In this document: in pieces, positions 15,396 through 21,484 of the stretch
How positions within the stretch are numbered: the first letter of the stretch is position 1
Layout: every line of letters starts with the position of its first letter
Assembly: GCA_900758495.1 (NCBI GenBank)
Contig: CAAERO010000036.1
Location: forward strand, 1 to 21,484
Length of the DNA stretch: 21,484 nucleotides
DNA from: Bacilli bacterium
GTDB lineage: Bacteria; Bacillota_I; Bacilli_A; RF39; UBA660
Reading direction: 5' to 3'
Position numbers and translations under genes: made by a program
The notes under the pieces: model-generated
Databases searched by the model: none
What the model saw: only the letters and a program-made list of their open reading frames with translations
What the model was told of the DNA's origin: nothing

Positions 15396-15942
15396 GAAAA
15401 AAGTATTATGGGCTTTAGGTATAGTTTTTCTTTTATTAGTTGTTGTTGTTATTATCTATTTTATAATAGGGTATAGAAATGACCAAATAGAGTCAAAGAG
15501 AAAAATTGATAGTGTTATTAAAAGTTATGATGTATTTAAAGAACATATTGATAGCTTTAATAAGGAACGTGATAACTTTTATCAAGTAGTGATGAAAGAT
15601 ATGTATTATGAAGATTTAAAAAATAATGATACTAAATATAAAGAAGTAATTGCAAATTATTCTATAACTATTGCACCTTTAGAAGAAGATTATAAAACTC
15701 TAAAAGATAAATGTGTTGATGTTTTATATCCTGATATATCGGTAAATAATAAGTGTGAAGCTTTTATAATTGGTTATGAAAAAGCAATTAATTCTTATGT
15801 AAGTGATATTGAAAAATATAATGAAAATATAAAAGATTATAATGAATTACTAGATGAAAATGGAGAAAAGTTAGAAACTGTTAAATTAACAGTTGATTAT
15901 ATTGATGTTGATGGTGATAGAAAATATTTAGGAAAGAACTAA
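15376..15942 (+). CDS. Membrane-anchored coiled-coil-like protein, unknown
   Basis: 188 residues from ATG 15376, which has GGGGAAAG in front and overlaps the end of the cohesin gene by 20 bases; an in-frame TTG at 15361 lies within that site. After KKNSKKK there is one membrane span (about 10-30), then an outer part rich in K, E, D and N with heptad-like helices (about 40-170). Two cysteines (in KDKCVD and NNKCEAF) could form a disulphide. No family recognised. Its position in the operon suggests a structural or spacing role in the wall-enzyme module; that is inference. Confidence 0.7.
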   Translation: MDKKNSKKKVLWALGIVFLLLVVVVIIYFIIGYRNDQIESKRKIDSVIKSYDVFKEHIDSFNKERDNFYQVVMKDMYYEDLKNNDTKYKEVIANYSITIAPLEEDYKTLKDKCVDVLYPDISVNNKCEAFIIGYEKAINSYVSDIEKYNENIKDYNELLDENGEKLETVKLTVDYIDVDGDRKYLGKN

Positions 15943-15952
15943 AAGGTGAGTT

Positions 15953-17044
15953 ATGGAAAATTTAGAGAAAACAGTAGTAATGCCAAGTATCAAGAAGGCC
16001 TTGAAAGAGGAAGAAGAACGAAAAAGAAAAGAAAAAAAACAAAATAAGATTAAACTAGTACTTGCTAGTCTAGTTGTTATTGGTAGCAGTTTTGGTTTGT
16101 TCCTTTTTTATGGACCATTTAGTTTCTTTAGGGAATTTTGGATAACCTCTGCAATGACTACTATGACTCATCAGTATTTAGCTACATGGTTTTATAATGA
16201 CGATGTTATTAATAAGATAATGTCAAAACATCAGTTAATAGAAGTTAATGATACTACTAATCCCGAACTTGTTAATATTAGTGACTATAACACTAATCAA
16301 ACTATCTATAAAAATGAATATGAAAAACAAATATTAGAACGTGAAGAAGGTGCTTTATATAAAGTTATTGATATTAAAGGAGCATCTTATCAAGGCTATC
16401 TAGTAGCAGTTTATGATCCGTCAAGAGTATCAATCGCTACTACTAAGTATTTAGGTAAAAGAGGAGAAGCTATTACCACTGTAGCTAAAAGAGAAAATGC
16501 TATTATTGCGATGAATGCAGGTGGATTTTATGATCCTGATTGGAATAGTAATGGAGCTCTTCCACATGGTACTGTTATTTCTAATGGAAAAGTAGTAAGT
16601 GACTTTGATGATGCTAATATGGGTGGAGGCTTTGTTGGTTTTACGAAAGAAAATAAACTAGTACTTGGTAAGTTTACAAAAGAACAAGCAATTAATATGG
16701 GAATTCGTGATGCAATCGAGTTTGGACCATTCTTAATTGTTAATGGTAAAAGTAGTTTCGTCAAAGGCAATGGGGGTTGGGGTATTGCCCCTAGAACTGC
16801 CATTGGTCAGCGAAGTGATGGAATTGTTCTTTTCTTAGTAATTAATGGTCGTCTTGCTACTAGTATTGGAGCAGATATGGGAGATTTAACTGAGATTATG
16901 GAAAACTATGGCGCTATTAATGCTGCTAATATGGATGGTGGAAGTTCTTCTGAGTTAGTTATTAATCATAAGATAATAAATCATCCCGTTGCAGCTGGTA
17001 CTAATGGTTTAAGAGATATGCCTACTTTCTGGGTAGTAAAATAG
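15953..17044 (+). CDS. Membrane-anchored phosphodiester glycosidase (NAGPA family)
   Basis: 363 residues. A charged N-terminus rich in E and K (about 1-33) precedes a membrane span (about 34-55); the rest lies outside the cell. The NAGPA/DUF2233 domain occupies about 140-363: AIIAMNAGGFYDP (187-194), GALPHGTVISNGKV, EFGPFLIVNGK, GIAPRTAIGQRSDG, LVINGR, NAANMDGGSSSELV. In mammals the family removes GlcNAc from GlcNAc-1-phospho-mannose; bacterial members act on phosphodiester-linked sugars, plausibly in teichoic acid or wall polysaccharide. It is the fourth gene of the operon, ten bases after the coiled-coil gene, and ends at a terminator. Strong family call; substrate unknown. Confidence 0.88.
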   Translation: MENLEKTVVMPSIKKALKEEEERKRKEKKQNKIKLVLASLVVIGSSFGLFLFYGPFSFFREFWITSAMTTMTHQYLATWFYNDDVINKIMSKHQLIEVNDTTNPELVNISDYNTNQTIYKNEYEKQILEREEGALYKVIDIKGASYQGYLVAVYDPSRVSIATTKYLGKRGEAITTVAKRENAIIAMNAGGFYDPDWNSNGALPHGTVISNGKVVSDFDDANMGGGFVGFTKENKLVLGKFTKEQAINMGIRDAIEFGPFLIVNGKSSFVKGNGGWGIAPRTAIGQRSDGIVLFLVINGRLATSIGADMGDLTEIMENYGAINAANMDGGSSSELVINHKIINHPVAAGTNGLRDMPTFWVVK

Positions 17045-17061
17045 CACTTAGGTGCTTTTTT
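17043..17061 (+). terminator. Terminator at the end of the cohesin-dockerin operon
   Basis: AGCAC/GTGCT stem (17043-17047 with 17052-17056), a four-base loop and a T6 tract, overlapping the stop codon of the NAGPA gene. Confidence 0.75.
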
Positions 17062-17099
17062 GTTTTGAAATAAAAAGTTTTTCATTTTATTAAAAAAAC

Positions 17100-17128
17100 T
17101 TGATATGCTATATACTGGGAAGTATACT
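17100..17128 (+). promoter_or_regulatory. Promoter with overlapping palindromic operator
   Basis: TTGATA (17100-17105) and TATACT (17123-17128) have a 17-base spacer. A perfect inverted repeat TATACT-GGGA-AGTATA at 17111-17126 overlaps the -10, the usual place for a repressor site. Confidence 0.5.
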
Positions 17129-17149
17129 TAACTTAGAGGTGTTATATAT

Positions 17150-17221
17150 TTGAAAAAATTAATAAAAAGAAAAGAATATTTAGATTTTAGGAAACTTTTA
17201 ATGGAGGAAAAATATATATGA
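17150..17221 (+). CDS. 23-residue ORF translationally coupled to the membrane protein
   Basis: TTG 17150 follows AGAGGTG with good spacing. The peptide MKKLIKRKEYLDFRKLLMEE (plus KYI) is highly charged. Its TGA overlaps the next gene's ATG as ATGA, a classical coupling arrangement. No family known; it may be a leader ORF or a functional small protein. Confidence 0.35.
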   Translation: MKKLIKRKEYLDFRKLLMEEKYI

Positions 17222-17643
17222 AAAGGGTTTTAAAAATTGTAGAAAGTATAATAGTATCATTAATATTAACATTTGTACTGGCTGAATTATTAAGTTTATA
17301 CCATTTTGGAACGCTTCCAACAGTCCTAACTATAATATATTTAATTTCTTTATTTTGTATTTTTGAATATTTGATACTTTTGGCAAATTTTATTGTTAAT
17401 AAAAAGAAAAAACATCAAACAATTTCACATAGAAATATTTTTAGTATGATTTTATTTTTTCTTTCCTTATTGCTAATTTTGTATTTTATTTTTACTACAA
17501 ATATTGATTGGCTAAATTATTATTCAAGAGGAGATTCTGCACCATTTTATTTAATAATAATAGTAAATGGAATAAAAATATTAATACCATCTGTTATTTC
17601 ATTTATATTGGGTATATTTATATCAAAAAAGGTTAAGCAGTAA
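17218..17643 (+). CDS. Unknown four-span membrane protein
   Basis: 141 residues with four predicted membrane segments (about 8-28, 36-58, 75-95 and 112-135), KKKKH in the loop between spans two and three, and a KKVKQ end. It has GGAGG at 17204-17208 and ATGA overlap with the 23-residue ORF. No family is recognised; it is more AT-rich than the conserved genes and lies at the edge of a decayed segment, so it is probably accessory DNA. Confidence 0.6.
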   Translation: MKRVLKIVESIIVSLILTFVLAELLSLYHFGTLPTVLTIIYLISLFCIFEYLILLANFIVNKKKKHQTISHRNIFSMILFFLSLLLILYFIFTTNIDWLNYYSRGDSAPFYLIIIVNGIKILIPSVISFILGIFISKKVKQ

Positions 17644-17647
17644 AATT

Positions 17648-18043
17648 ATGAATAATTCTACGAAGATTAATAAATATAATAATGAAATTTTAATTAATCT
17701 TTATATAGAGAATGAACTTTAGCTTGCTGAAAACAAAAAAATTTGGAGTCAATGTAAACTCATTTGCTCTTATAGAAAAGGTAAAAGTTATTGGAACAAT
17801 ATCATTTTCAATATATAAAGGCAACTGTTTTATTGAAGCCATAACAATAGATGAAAATATAAAAATAATGGATATGGAAGTTTATTAATAGAAAAAACTA
17901 TAGGAGATACCATTTCTAAAGTAGATGAATTTTATCTAGAAAACGGATTTGTTTATAGTGATGAAGATTTGATAGGTAGGAAATGTAAAACTTGTAGTAA
18001 ATACAATATCACTTGTTTTTCAAAAATGTTAGTATATAAGTAA
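17648..18043 (+). pseudogene. Frameshifted acetyltransferase (GNAT-like) relic
   Basis: Translated fragments make one protein if a base is inserted near 17857-17868. The first, from about 17712, reads KKFGVNVNSFALIEKV, VIGTISFSIYKGNCFIEAI and TIDENIK, then runs out of frame and stops at 17886. The second frame continues NNGYGSLLIEKTIGDTISK, FYLENGFVYSDED and ends at 18043 after SKMLVYK. GYGSLLIEK and FYLENGF are the acetyl-CoA-loop and following motifs of GNAT acetyltransferases. An in-frame TAG also interrupts the upstream part (17648 frame). The copy appears inactive; moderate support. Confidence 0.55.
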
Positions 18044-18109
18044 AAGCTAGGTAAGTATACAAGATAATTAACTAATAATAATGTAAATAGATAAAATGAG
18101 GTGCTAAGA

Positions 18110-18181
18110 ATGAATGACTATATACTATCTATAACAAGTATAATGTTAGATAGAGTATCTTCTATAAGGAGATTTTACTGA
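18110..18181 (+). CDS. Possible 23-residue ORF
   Basis: ATG 18110 follows GAGGTG at good spacing, and TGA 18179 is five bases before the next ORF. The peptide MNDYILSITSIMLDRVSSIR and two or three more residues has no recognised family. It may be a remnant of the decayed segment. Confidence 0.2.
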   Translation: MNDYILSITSIMLDRVSSIRRFY

Positions 18182-18186
18182 AATTT

Positions 18187-18432
18187 ATGTTAAAAATAAT
18201 TGATGAGGTTTTGGAAGGCCTTATTGAAGGAGTATATGCTCAAACTAATCACATAAGTATCTATGTTAAAAAAATATTAGATGGTATGGAACTATTAGAA
18301 ATAAATTTTCGTCTTTCTTTTAGAGAAAACTATTTGTTCCCTGCTATTGATAATGGTGTCATTAGAATGACTTGTCCTAATACTCCAATTAGTAGCAATC
18401 AAGCTATTATAAAGTTTAGCACTATAAATTAA
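18187..18432 (+). pseudogene. C-terminal fragment of a Fic/AAA_4-type protein
   Basis: 81 residues. The end resembles the winged-helix tail found in Fic and AAA_4/AlbA-type ATP-binding proteins (FRENYLFPAIDNGVIRMTCP then NTPISSNQ; the common form is NYLxPALEAGLIEMTIPDKPxSxxQ). The N-terminal LEGLIEGVYAQTNHISIYVK matches the E-V-T-G-E-V-rich linker preceding that tail in intact relatives. The main domain is missing, so this is a truncated relic in a decayed region, though it keeps an open frame. The call is from remembered motifs. Confidence 0.45.
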
Positions 18433-18472
18433 CATGTTTTGACATATAACTTAAGTGTTTAGAAGTAATTAA

Positions 18473-18501
18473 TTGTCAGTACTTTTTAGTTAATGTATAA
18501 T
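18473..18501 (+). promoter_or_regulatory. Sigma-A promoter of the anchored unknown gene
   Basis: TTGTCA (18473-18478), a 17-base spacer, and a perfect TATAAT (18496-18501), followed by AGAAAGGAG and TTG 18525. Confidence 0.7.
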
Positions 18502-18524
18502 ATAAATAGAAAGGAGTAATTAAG

Positions 18525-19208
18525 TTGGAAGTAAAGAAAAACAAGAATGTAGGTTTAATCATCATTGTAATTATTTTATTATTAGCATGTATCGGAATGG
18601 GAGCGTTTATCTTTATCAATAAAGATAAACTAACAGCACAGAAAAACACTACTACAACAATAACTAATGATAATAAGAACGTAGAAGATAAAACAACAGA
18701 ATGTGCTAAGGTTAACTATGATCTTGATACAGATCAATATGGTTTCTCAACAAATGCTGTGGGAATTAGTGTTTCAGTAGATAAAACAAGAAAAACTGCA
18801 CGAATTTCATATAATGGTGCTACTGTTTCTAATGCGCTTGGTTTAAATTGGGTTACAGCTACAGATACTTCTACTTATGAACTAATTGACACAAAGTCTT
18901 TCGATAAGAAAATAGTTCAAGTCTTAATCGATGGTTCCGGACAAGATGCTAGTAGTGCTACAATCTTATATCTAATGGAAGATGGTACTGTTGAATATGT
19001 TCCAATTCTAAAAGATATAAATACTAATTGGAGTCAAACTGATAATACTAAGAAATTTAACTCTTATGGTAAGCTAAATGAAATATCAGATATTATTAGC
19101 TTAGTACCTGCAGAAGCACAAGGATATCATACTGTTCTGGCTAGAAAAGCCGATGGAACTGTAATTAACTTAGCTGATACATTTAAAGCAACTGGAAATT
19201 TTAATTAA
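18525..19208 (+). CDS. Unknown membrane-anchored extracellular protein
   Basis: 227 residues from TTG 18525 (AGAAAGGAG eight bases before). One membrane span at about 9-31, then a T/N-rich stalk (about 40-60) and a beta-rich folded part (about 60-225) with DTDQYGFSTNAVGISVSVD, ATILYLMEDGTVEYVPI and GYHTVLARKADGTVINLAD. Repeated D-G-T-V segments suggest a beta-propeller-like or surface-protein fold, but no family is assigned. It is flanked by its own promoter and a perfect terminator, so it is a single-gene unit. Confidence 0.75.
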   Translation: MEVKKNKNVGLIIIVIILLLACIGMGAFIFINKDKLTAQKNTTTTITNDNKNVEDKTTECAKVNYDLDTDQYGFSTNAVGISVSVDKTRKTARISYNGATVSNALGLNWVTATDTSTYELIDTKSFDKKIVQVLIDGSGQDASSATILYLMEDGTVEYVPILKDINTNWSQTDNTKKFNSYGKLNEISDIISLVPAEAQGYHTVLARKADGTVINLADTFKATGNFN

Positions 19209-19234
19209 AAAAGAATTGTTTTCAATTCTTTTTT
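19207..19234 (+). terminator. Terminator after the anchored unknown gene
   Basis: A perfect 12-bp stem AAAAAAGAATTG/CAATTCTTTTTT with a TTTT loop, two bases from being contiguous with the stop codon. Confidence 0.85.
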
Positions 19235-19315
19235 CGTACATAAGAGAAAAATGCTATCTGAAATGTTTAACTAGTAGAAATTAAAAGTTAGTTGCAAATT
19301 TTAAGCAATATTTCT

Positions 19316-19344
19316 TTGACAAACAGCTACTTTTATAGTATAGT
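19316..19344 (+). promoter_or_regulatory. rpsO promoter
   Basis: TTGACA (19316-19321), a 17-base spacer and TATAGT (19339-19344; an overlapping TATAGT starts at 19334). It leaves a leader of roughly 85 bases before rpsO; such leaders often hold the S15 autoregulatory site, but no fold was worked out. Confidence 0.65.
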
Positions 19345-19436
19345 ATGTACAGTTACCTGTTCCAATATTAAGCAGTTCTTCCTACTACTTTTTATTAGAA
19401 TATGGTGTATTTAAAAAAAGAAAGGAAGTGTTAAAG

Positions 19437-19706
19437 ATGGCTTTAACAAAAGTTGAAAAACAACAAATCATCAAAGAATTTGCAAGAGATGAAAAAGATA
19501 CTGGTTCAACAGAAGTACAAATCGCTATTTTAACAAAAGAAATAGAGAAGTTAACAGCTCACTTAAAAGAACACAAACACGATTATCATTCAAACCGTGG
19601 ACTTTTAATGAAGGTTGGACAACGTCGTAGCTTACTTAAGTATTTAGCTAAAACTGATGTACAAAAGTATCGTGAAGTTGTTAAAAAATTAGGACTTAGA
19701 AAGTAA
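19437..19706 (+). CDS. rpsO: Ribosomal protein uS15
   Basis: 89 residues, exactly the standard length from ATG 19437 (AAAGGAAG site; an in-frame GTG at 19428 lies within it). Family blocks: MALTKVEKQQIIKEFA, DTGSTEVQIAILTKEI, LTAHLKEHKHDYHSNRGLL and VGQRRSLLKYL. S15 binds the central domain of 16S rRNA early in small-subunit assembly and commonly represses its own mRNA. The rpsO-pnp order is conserved across bacteria. Confidence 0.97.
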   Translation: MALTKVEKQQIIKEFARDEKDTGSTEVQIAILTKEIEKLTAHLKEHKHDYHSNRGLLMKVGQRRSLLKYLAKTDVQKYREVVKKLGLRK

Positions 19707-19730
19707 CACTAGATACTAGTGTTTCTTTTT
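19705..19730 (+). terminator. Terminator/attenuator between rpsO and pnp
   Basis: Perfect 8-bp stem AACACTAG/CTAGTGTT with an ATA loop and TCTTTTT after it, overlapping the rpsO stop codon. Since no separate pnp promoter is evident, partial read-through is likely. Confidence 0.7.
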
Positions 19731-19754
19731 CTATAGAGTAGAAATGAGGTATAT

Positions 19755-21484
19755 ATGAAGAGGGTATTTGAACTTGATTTTCATGGGAGAAAGATAGTTG
19801 TAGAACAAGGAGAGTTAGCAAAACAAGCAACTGGTTCTGTTTTAATTCGTTATAATGATACCGTTATACTTACTGCCGTAGTAGTAGGAAAAACAGCTAA
19901 CTTATTAAGTGACTTCTTCCCATTAACAGTTAATTATCAAGAAAAACTTTATTCTGTCGGAAAAATCCCTGGTGGTTTTATTAAAAGAGAAGGAAGACCA
20001 ACTGATGCTGCTACTCTTGCAGCTAGAATGATTGATCGTCCAATGCGTCCTTTATTTAAAGAAGATTTTAAATATGAAGTTCAAATTATTAATACAGTAC
20101 TATCAGTAGACCAAGATTGTTCACCTGAATTATCTGCTATGTTTGGTTCAAGTCTTGCAACAATGTTAACTGGTGCACCTTTTGCAGGACCAGTAGCAGG
20201 GGTAAAGATTGGTTATATTAATAATGAATTTGTTGTTAACCCTACTCAAGAAGAGTTAGCAGAAAGTACACTTGACCTTACCGTAGCTGGTACAATTGAA
20301 GCGATTACTATGGTAGAAGCTGGTAGTAAAGAATTAGATGAAGACATTATGCTTGATGCTTTAATGCTAGCTCATGAAGAAATTAAAAAACTATGCCAGT
20401 TCCAATTAGATATTTTAAAGAATTATGATATCAAAGAAATGGAATATGAAAAAATAGAAATAGAGGATGAACTACGTCAAGAAGTAGAAAGCCTTTGCAC
20501 TAAAGATATCGATGAAGCTTTAAGAATTAAAGCTAAACAAGAAAGATATCAACGTTTAGATGAAATTAAAGAAACTATTCTAAATAAATATAAGGAAGAA
20601 AATAAAGATTTAGAAGATATTGATGTTTTACTTTATAAAGTTAGTAAGATAATTAGTGATGTAGAATATAACTTATTTAGAAAAATAATTGTTAAAGAAA
20701 AACTAAGAAGTGATGGTAGACGTTTCGATGAGATTAGACCGCTTAGTGCTTCTATTGATTTATTACCAAGAACACATGGTTCAGCTTTATTTACAAGAGG
20801 AGAGACTCAGAGTTTATCAGTAACTACACTAGGAGCTTTAGGAGAACATCAAATCTTAGATGGTCTATCTTTAGAAGATGAAAAAAGATTTATGTTACAT
20901 TATAACTTCCCACAATTCTCAGTTGGAGAAACAGGAAGATATGGTGCCCCAGGAAGACGTGAGATTGGTCATGGTGCTTTAGGAGAACGTGCCTTACTAC
21001 AAGTTATTCCAAGTGAAGAAGAATTTCCTTATACGATAAGAGTTGTATCAGAAATCTTAGAAAGTAATGGAAGTAGTTCTCAAGCATCTATTTGTGCTGG
21101 TTGTATGAGTTTGATGGCAGCAGGAGTTCCTATTAAAGCTCCCGTAGCAGGTATCGCCATGGGACTAATTACTCATGATGATGATTATATAATTCTAACT
21201 GATATCGCCGGTATGGAAGATCATCTAGGAGATATGGACTTCAAAGTAGCAGGTACAGAAAATGGTATTTGTGCTTTACAAATGGATATTAAAATTAAAG
21301 GAGTTACTAAAGATATCTTAAAACAAGCGCTAGCGCAAGCTAAAAAAGCTCGTCATGAGATTCTTGGTGTAATAACTTCTACCATTAAAGAACCAAGAAG
21401 TGAAGTATCACAATATGCTCCTAAGACAGAAACATTCTATATTTCTCCTAATAAGATAAGAGACGTTATCGGTAAAGGTGGAGA
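19755..21484 (+). CDS. pnp: Polynucleotide phosphorylase, 3' end cut by window
   Basis: The first 576 codons are present from ATG 19755 (GAGGT site). PNPase degrades RNA 3' to 5' using phosphate, as a trimer. Seen in order: first RNase PH-like domain (FELDFHGRKIVVEQGELAKQ, YSVGKIPGGFIKREGRP, RMIDRPMRPLF), a helical linker (about 215-310), and the second RNase PH domain (RSDGRRFDEIRPLS, HGSALFTRGETQ, PGRREIGHGALGERAL, DIAGMEDHLGDMDFKVAGT with D489, D495 and K497). The KH domain just begins at IRDVIGKGG; the KH remainder and the S1 domain lie outside. The frame is intact throughout. Confidence 0.97.
   Translation, partial: MKRVFELDFHGRKIVVEQGELAKQATGSVLIRYNDTVILTAVVVGKTANLLSDFFPLTVNYQEKLYSVGKIPGGFIKREGRPTDAATLAARMIDRPMRPLFKEDFKYEVQIINTVLSVDQDCSPELSAMFGSSLATMLTGAPFAGPVAGVKIGYINNEFVVNPTQEELAESTLDLTVAGTIEAITMVEAGSKELDEDIMLDALMLAHEEIKKLCQFQLDILKNYDIKEMEYEKIEIEDELRQEVESLCTKDIDEALRIKAKQERYQRLDEIKETILNKYKEENKDLEDIDVLLYKVSKIISDVEYNLFRKIIVKEKLRSDGRRFDEIRPLSASIDLLPRTHGSALFTRGETQSLSVTTLGALGEHQILDGLSLEDEKRFMLHYNFPQFSVGETGRYGAPGRREIGHGALGERALLQVIPSEEEFPYTIRVVSEILESNGSSSQASICAGCMSLMAAGVPIKAPVAGIAMGLITHDDDYIILTDIAGMEDHLGDMDFKVAGTENGICALQMDIKIKGVTKDILKQALAQAKKARHEILGVITSTIKEPRSEVSQYAPKTETFYISPNKIRDVIGKGG

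Noticed and set aside
16528..16803. Minus-strand 91-residue ORF inside the NAGPA gene
   Set aside because: Lies antisense to the conserved catalytic motifs; no independent coding signals.
1..21484. Mycoplasma-type genetic code (TGA as Trp)
   Set aside because: Several genes end cleanly at TGA (for example 4417-4419 and 14051-14053) and tryptophans are TGG.

Overview
The window is AT-rich (roughly 30% GC by eye) and reads as a chromosomal segment of a low-GC Firmicute, probably an uncultured gut-type member of Bacilli or a Mollicutes-related lineage. Supporting signs are the rpsO-pnp order, strong GGAGG ribosome sites, TTGACA/TATAAT promoters, intrinsic terminators with U tracts, and a Gram-positive cell-wall gene set. 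TGA is used as a stop and tryptophan is TGG, so this is the standard bacterial code and not the Mycoplasma code. No rRNA, tRNA, CRISPR array or insertion sequence was recognised.

Left part (1-2826): surface-protein genes. The window opens inside a gene whose C-terminus carries a GVRPVINL-type (DUF6273-like) domain. A 120-base stretch inside that domain is strongly depleted in A and GC-rich, with sharp edges, as expected of a diversity-generating-retroelement variable repeat or a recombined cassette. Next come a SirA-like gene with perfect Spo0A boxes on both sides, a nine-G homopolymer in a tiny ORF, and a TasA/camelysin-like anchored surface protein.

Housekeeping part (2897-7610): an MBL-fold hydrolase, two unknown membrane proteins, a YqeY/GatB-domain protein, RNase HII (rnhB) and topoisomerase I (topA). 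Then follow a small XRE repressor-like gene (minus strand), an Rpn/PDDEXK-family nuclease gene and a DUF3419/BtaA-like protein (minus strand).

Cell-envelope part (10018-17044): a minus-strand LCP (LytR-CpsA-Psr) protein fused to a binding-protein-like domain and a PASTA domain. It is divergent from a tight four-gene operon: a secreted glucosaminidase ending in a type I dockerin, a membrane-anchored cohesin protein, a membrane-anchored coiled-coil protein and a membrane-anchored phosphodiester glycosidase (NAGPA). The pairing suggests a miniature cellulosome-like tether in which the cohesin protein holds the autolysin at the cell surface, next to enzymes acting on wall glycopolymers. This is the most coherent candidate for a little-described system here.

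Right part: an accessory, decaying stretch (17100-18432) with a membrane protein coupled to a 23-residue ORF, a frameshifted acetyltransferase relic and a fragment of a Fic/AAA_4-type protein; then an anchored unknown protein, and the conserved rpsO-pnp pair, with pnp cut by the window end.
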